A DNA stretch of 64,000 nt, taken from NCBI GenBank assembly GCA_003254905.1, contig QANU01105209.1:1163379-1227378 (forward strand). Direction: 5' to 3'. Below the pieces are notes generated by a model. The model searched no databases. It had not been told where the DNA came from and saw nothing but the letters and a program-made list of their open reading frames with translations. This DNA comes from Nissolia schottii. Its lineage: Eukaryota; Streptophyta; Magnoliopsida; Fabales; Fabaceae. Below are positions 59,382 to 64,000 of the stretch, piece after piece; the first letter of the stretch is position 1, and the number at the start of each line of letters is the position of its first letter. The position numbers and the translations under genes were made by a program.

Positions 59382-60702
59382 TGTTAAGTGTCATATTTAC
59401 GCAATTTCACCTAGAAAATGACACCTGTCTGCTTAGGTTTCAATGAATTATCTGACTAAATTCCCCAATTTTGTAGGTATTATAAAGATGGATACAAGCA
59501 GGTAAAAAGAATAGAATCCAAAGACAAATCCCACAAGAATGAAAACGAGAAGAAAAAGGGGCAAAAGAGCTAAGGAAAAGAGCTTTTAGAGAAGTATCGC
59601 TCAGCGGAACTACAAGGACGCTCAGCGCTCACATTGCTCAGAGTGAAGAAACTTAGCCGCGAAGCAAGCTCTGCAGCCACCCTACCACCCTGCTCTGACA
59701 CCGCTCAGCGCGCTGCATGTCGCTCAGCGGCTCTGACAGATAATGTCAGAGCAGAGCTACCACGCAGAGGATAAAACCTGGTGGTAAAGAAAGTTGCGCC
59801 GCTCAGCGGTGCCCTGAGGTTGCTGAGCGGACCTGGTGAATTTTGACCTATAAATAGGAGGCTGAGGCTCACACTTGAGGGCATCAATCAGAACTAAGGA
59901 TTCATTCATTTCTCATTTCTACTTGTATTTCAAATCCCAGGTTAGTTTAGCAACAAAGAGGAGGCTAATGAAGGAGCCAAGAGTGATCAAGGAAACACGG
60001 CGGTCGTTGTCATGACAGTGTGAGAACGTGTCATGGTAAGCGTACATCACCTTGCCTCTGGGATTCTCTCTTGTAAGATGGATTTCTAATCCTCTTGTTG
60101 TTGGGATTTTGATGAATATTATAGCATAATTGTATCCATGTGGTTTTGCATTAATGAATCTATCACTTTTTATGATTTGCATGAATCGATTTTACGCTTA
60201 ATGATTGTTTTAGATTAGCTACCTAAAACCTGATTTCAAACTACTTGGTTGCGCGTGAGAGCAACATCACAAAGTTGGAACTAAATCAATTCATCTGATA
60301 AACCTAATTGCTAGAGATAGAGTTAGGGTTATTAGTCGTTTTAACATCTGAAATAACACTGGTTTACTTTGTTAAGTTTGTGCAAGAAATTGATAGCATA
60401 ATAAAGGAAACCTAATGATCTTTTCATGCTCGAGAGAGATGAACAAGTTAAGAACTGGTGGCGAGAAATCAAGAAATGATAATTCTCATGTATTGAGTAA
60501 ATGAATGCATGAAACTATAATAGGATTCAATTCCCAACAAACTTCCTGATCTACCTCTGATTTGTTGCCTATTTATCTTTTATGTTATTTATTTATCCTA
60601 AATATCAATCAATCAATCCTTCACCTTATTGCTTAATTAGCAAACTCAAGAACGGTATTTGTGCAACTCTCTGTGGATACGACTATACCCGACTATACTG
60701 CA
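59382..60702 (+). repeat. Element D 3' LTR
   Basis: About 1.3 kb. It has CGCTCAGCG-rich U3 sequence, a TATA box, and a U5 ending with CTCTCTGTGGATACGACTAT, a block typical of the 3' ends of large plant Gypsy LTRs. The end at ...ACTGCA is the best guess, because the partner LTR lacks this part. Confidence 0.6.
59848..59857 (+). promoter_or_regulatory. TATA box of element D LTR
   Basis: CTATAAATAG followed by GAGGCTGAGGCTCACACTTGAGGGCA, a typical LTR promoter and R-region start. Confidence 0.65.
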
Positions 60703-61171
60703 ACTGGATCCCTTGAGAATCTGAAAGCTGTAAAGAATGATATATAAAACGACGAGAGTGTTAAAAAGCTTTCAACAGCCATAACAGTGAAATCTTGATT
60801 CAAGATTGATAAAGAACCAAGTTTATGCAAAATTTTAGTGAAACAGAACAACAAATTGCAGAAGAAACTTGCAGCGGAAAGAGAATTTGTTACTGAATGT
60901 GATTCAGGTAATCACAAAACAAAGTTGAAAATCACGAAGAAGTAATCACAATCACAACCGCAAATTCATCACAACAAAGAATCATCACAGGAAATCTGAA
61001 TCTAACCAACAACAGAACTTGATGAATTGATGAACTGAACATTTCCAAATGAAACTTCTTGAACAATGGACAAAGGGAAATCAACAGCGAGTTGTCACTT
61101 CAAGATTCCAAGGAAGATTGCAGGTGTGTGAGTGAAGAATAAAAGATGATGAAGATCGATGTGGCTTAATT

Positions 61172-61179
61172 TGATACCA
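61172..61179 (-). promoter_or_regulatory. Copia C primer-binding site
   Basis: On the minus strand TGGTATCA directly follows the LTR end. The first 8 bases match the initiator tRNA-Met site and the next four (AATT) do not match GAGC. Confidence 0.7.
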
Positions 61180-61327
61180 TGATAAAACTGCACATATGCA
61201 GCATACAAATATGCAAAAAAACACTGCTACAACATCAGGAAACAGAACAAAGAGAGGGCTATGAAGAATGAGTATGAAAATAAAAAATTTAGTCATCAAA
61301 AGATCATCTATCACTATTGTTAATAAG

Positions 61328-61360
<33 letters not shown>

Positions 61361-61564
61361 CACACAAGAGTATTGGTAGCTTGGTGCACAAGTTATCTGA
61401 CTTCACTAACTAACTTGTTCTAACTGAATTTAACCAACTTCATGTTTACTAACTTGTTACACAAGTTACAAGCTTCAAATGCTAACTAACTAACTACTCT
61501 TAGTTACAATAGTTAATTATAATTACACAAGACAAAATTTACATTTTTTCTTCTATATCTAACA
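61180..61564 (-). repeat. Copia C 5' LTR
   Basis: 385 bp, longer than the other LTR mainly because of a TA/CA microsatellite expansion at about 61328-61365. Termini are TG...CA and TATTC follows on the right. Confidence 0.92.
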
Positions 61565-61569
61565 TATTC
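61565..61569. repeat. Target-site duplication TATTC (right, Copia C)
   Basis: Same five bases as 51338-51342. Confidence 0.9.
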
Positions 61570-62542
61570 GGTCAATACCGAGATGGCTCATAACTCAGTC
61601 ATCCCTGAGTACAAGTTCAGAGTCTGAGATGATGAACTTGGTCTTCACTCGGACGCCCAAGTAAGTGTTTGTTGCATATAGGTATTAGAAATGAATAAAG
61701 CGTAATTGTATGCTATGTTTTTGCTTTATATAGCTTGTTCATGCACCTAGCCATTTGTAGGTAGTTAATGTGTGTAATAGCTCATAATTGAATGTAAATA
61801 CGTTGTTTTGAAGCCTTGATGAGATTATTGAAACGTATAACCTCCGTTATAAATGTGTGGGTGATTATTTATGACATTTGTTATTGTGTAACGCTCACTA
61901 TTCCTGGACTAGATAATCCCGACATAGTTGATACTCCAATTGGTTGTCCCGAGATATGATGAGGAATGACATGTCGTGCATTCTTGTCAATCTCGATACT
62001 AAGAGTTGTAAGTCAAGATTAAGTCCGTAACACATTCCATATTAAGGTGATTTTAATATGTTCTTTGTTGAAACATTCCAATTCAACGACCAAAAACACC
62101 TGCTTAATAGATTATATAGCCTGATGTAGAGTCAAAGCCCTTTGGCTAGGGGAAAAGATTAAGATTTATTGATGTAAAAGCTAGATAACTAGCTTATAAA
62201 TTGTTATATGAAATAAAATATTGACTCTAGTTTCACTGTTTCAGTTTGGAAGGAATTGATTTAAAACTTTGAACTGATCAGCAAACATACAGAGAAATTA
62301 AAAATTAATAATTTGCGTGCTTACTAGATCAAACTTTTCGAAGTGCAGAGACAGAACTTTGTTTTGTTTCCATGTATAGGGTAGACAGTAGCAGCTTCAT
62401 ATATATGCAAATGAAGATAGTGGAGTATATATTTTATTATATTGCTTTATCGTGGTGTGTCTCCTCTGTCCATTTTTTTTTTTACGTAAATGGTTGTAAA
62501 ACTTACTGATGATTTGAAAAAAATGAATACAATAAGATAAAA
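61570..62542. other. Intergenic DNA, possibly repeat-derived
   Basis: No gene is recognised. Unlike other intergenic DNA here it has stretches of moderate GC (61570-61680 and 61890-62030), which may be an unknown repeat that was the insertion site of Copia C. Confidence 0.45.
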
Positions 62543-62725
62543 TTAGAGGGGGCTATACAAGGAGGTACCTTCTGTGTCTAAACAAGCAACAACTTTGTTT
62601 CCATTCCTCTTTGTGTGAGAGAAAACACATGATGTTAATCTTTGTCCAAAAATTTTACAATCTTTAGCAATAGAGCTAAAATAGGAAAAAATATTGACCC
62701 CATTATTAATACTTGTAATTAAATC
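62543..62725 (-). pseudogene. Short RNase H-like (RVT_3) fragment
   Basis: A continuous 60-residue minus-strand frame, without its own ATG, reads like the C-terminal half of a LINE-type RNase H domain: LITSINNGVNIFSYFSSIAK, then DCKIF, then CVFSHTKRNGNKVVACLDTEG, matching the usual H-x-R-R-x-x-N-x-V-A-x-x-L pattern (with Cys for His). It ends at a stop after LYSPL. No reverse transcriptase is adjacent. It could be the end of a LINE or a domesticated RNase H-like gene fragment. Confidence 0.5.
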
Positions 62726-63663
62726 TTATTTCTATCGCACATGGAAGCAAACAGACAAGAAATTTGGAAAATCAATTTCTATGCAGAATCTGCAAAATAT
62801 TCAAAGACTGGACTATGCTTCCTCAAACATTTGTTAATACTTGTCTACGTCAAAAATGGGCCACCTATGAAATGACTACCATCCATATACTGTTGCCAAT
62901 CATTCCACATGTATAAAATGGAGCCAGCCTGTTACTTTTGTCAGCCCGTTACTTTTGGGCCCATACGAATATTTCTGCGAGGAGTAAATTTAAACTAAAC
63001 AAAAGAATTTCGACCAAAAAAAAAACTAAACAAAAGAATATTAAAAGAAAAATTAATACATGTTTATTGTAAATGAGTTTTAAATAATTATTGCGACATA
63101 TAGATATTTTTATTTGAATATGAATACGTAATATAATTGAATAATATAAATTTTTGTATACCAATAACACAGCAAAATTAAATTTAAAATAAAATTATAT
63201 ATATTAAAGGCTATATCTTATCATATGTATTTATAGTTTGATTAATTTTGTTGATCGATTCATTTATAAACCTAAAGAAATATAGTTCAAGCAATTAACA
63301 TAAATCAAATGAGACAGATGGAGCCTATGATCAAAACCAACCTACGTTAGGTTTGGCTGTAATTATCCTCACTAGTGAGGTATTTAATTTAATCACCATT
63401 GTAAAATACTAAATAATGAACCTTAAATTATGGCTTGACTCTTGATTGTGTAAATCTTTTTCTTAGCCTAATTTGTTTATTTAGCGGAAGAAGATAATAA
63501 CGCTAACATATATTCAGGTAAAAAAGCGTTCCGCAATGGGTAAAAACACTTTAGGTGTGTTTAGAGCTACTATTTTTTTTCTTCTGAAAATTATTTTTAG
63601 AAATATATAATTGTAATTTTTTTAACGTATTTTTATATTTCAGAAGAACTTTGATAAACCTAA
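62726..63663. other. AT-rich intergenic DNA
   Basis: No recognisable gene or RNA. From 63545 on, the text resembles a widespread plant low-complexity repeat (TTTTTAGAAATATATAATTG ... TTTCAGAAGAACTTTGATAA). Confidence 0.5.
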
Positions 63664-63703
63664 AGTGCTTCTTAAATTTATCCTTAAAATTTTAAGAAGC
63701 ACT
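63664..63703. repeat. Perfect 13-bp stem hairpin
   Basis: Arms AGTGCTTCTTAAA (63664-63676) and TTTAAGAAGCACT (63691-63703) with a 14-base loop. Probably part of a decayed foldback element. Confidence 0.7.
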
Positions 63704-63880
63704 CTGGTTGCTTCTCGAAATTTCATTCAAACAGTTTACATAACTTACAAAGTGTTTTTTTTTTATAAAATAAACTATCTTTAATAAAAATAAACCATAA
63801 CCTTGCAATATTTTAAAACTCAATTAATTAAGCAAATTAAAAAAAGTAAATATAATGGTCTTCGATTTTAGTAATTACTT

Positions 63881-63883
<3 letters not shown>

Positions 63884-63914
<31 letters not shown>
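63884..63914. repeat. (TA)n microsatellite
   Basis: About 15 TA units followed by a single N at 63921. Confidence 0.9.
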
Positions 63915-63918
<4 letters not shown>

Positions 63919-63936
63919 AANATAGTTACATGTATA

Positions 63937-64000
63937 TAAGGTTGTCAAAATGAGTTCGACCTGCGAATCCAGCCCATTTATCCAATTAAATGAACGGGTT
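63937..64000 (+). mobile_element. Second copy of the hAT MITE, left end only
   Basis: TAAGGTTGTCAAAATGAGT and the following ...CCATTTATCCAATTAAATGA-ACGGG closely parallel the first 65 bases of the element at 53516 (TAGGACTGTCAAAATGAGT ... AAATGGACGGG). The rest lies beyond the window. Confidence 0.8.

Larger units (their letters stand above)
57044..60702 (+). mobile_element. Nested LTR retrotransposon D (Gypsy/Athila-like?), non-coding
   Basis: The same sequence, beginning TGTTAAGTGTCATATTTA, starts at 57044 and at 59382. The second copy follows a polypurine tract (AGGGGGAG, 59373-59380), so the element points to the right. The first copy matches the second for about 270 bases and then departs within a GCTCAGCG-rich zone. 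The 2-kb interior has no protein domain but has a purine-rich stretch (58790-58900), as found downstream of pol in Athila-type elements. It is a deleted or non-autonomous derivative. The right end is uncertain and no target duplication was found. Confidence 0.7.
51343..61564 (-). mobile_element. Ty1/Copia retrotransposon C with two nested insertions
   Basis: A complete element bounded by a 5-bp duplication TATTC. On the minus strand: 5' LTR 61564-61180, primer site 61179-61172, leader, gag-pol from 57043 to about 51676, polypurine tract, 3' LTR 51701-51343. It is interrupted by a hAT MITE (53516-54424) inside pol and by another LTR element (57044 to about 60702) just before the gag ATG. By eye the LTRs differ at about 20 positions outside a microsatellite, so the insertion is not recent. 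Confidence 0.92.

Noticed and set aside
59705-60182. Small open frames within element D (possible env or accessory gene)
   Set aside because: They lie in the LTR, are short and show no domain; the LTR TATA box and R region explain the sequence.

Overview
This is nuclear DNA from a flowering plant, most likely a legume. Genes are split by many short GT-AG introns, intergenic DNA is AT-rich with microsatellites, and about half of the window is retrotransposon and DNA-transposon sequence. The legume assignment rests on repeat style (GCTCAGCG-rich LTRs, an Au-type SINE, RE1-like Copia elements) and is an inference. There is one assembly gap (34245-34628) and a single N at 63921.

Four host genes can be modelled completely. 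A B-box zinc-finger transcription factor (BBX20-like, 242-1528, +) is convergent with a 24-exon kinesin of the KIN-7D/MKRP2 type (3377-13757, -) that ends in a RING finger. Further right, squalene synthase (39274-43648, +) is convergent with an SH3P2-like BAR/SH3 protein (45491-49348, -). From memory of Arabidopsis locus numbers, the first pair matches At4g39070/At4g39050 and the second At4g34640-34650/At4g34660, so the window appears to keep two ancestral neighbour pairs separated by a large block of transposons.

The block between the pairs (about 14.8-38.6 kb) holds the following: an LTR-like remnant; an RNase H-like remnant; a MITE in a TA microsatellite; a decayed Mutator-like region (about 18.6-24.6 kb) with a FAR1-type transposase on the minus strand, a second convergent reading frame, and dense arrays of a TTTGCACAT-type motif; a truncated Copia (24586-27992) joined directly to those arrays; a second Copia (29560 to beyond 34244) whose 3' LTR runs into the gap; a long foldback; and a hAT-like foldback.

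The right part (51338-61569) is a nested insertion. A Copia with matching TATTC target duplications received a hAT MITE in its pol region (8-bp duplication GTTACAGG) and another LTR element immediately upstream of its gag start codon. A second copy of the same hAT MITE begins at 63937 and runs off the window. A short RNase H-like remnant lies at 62543-62725. All transposon coding regions seen are broken by stops, frameshifts or deletions. No tRNA, rRNA or CRISPR array was found.
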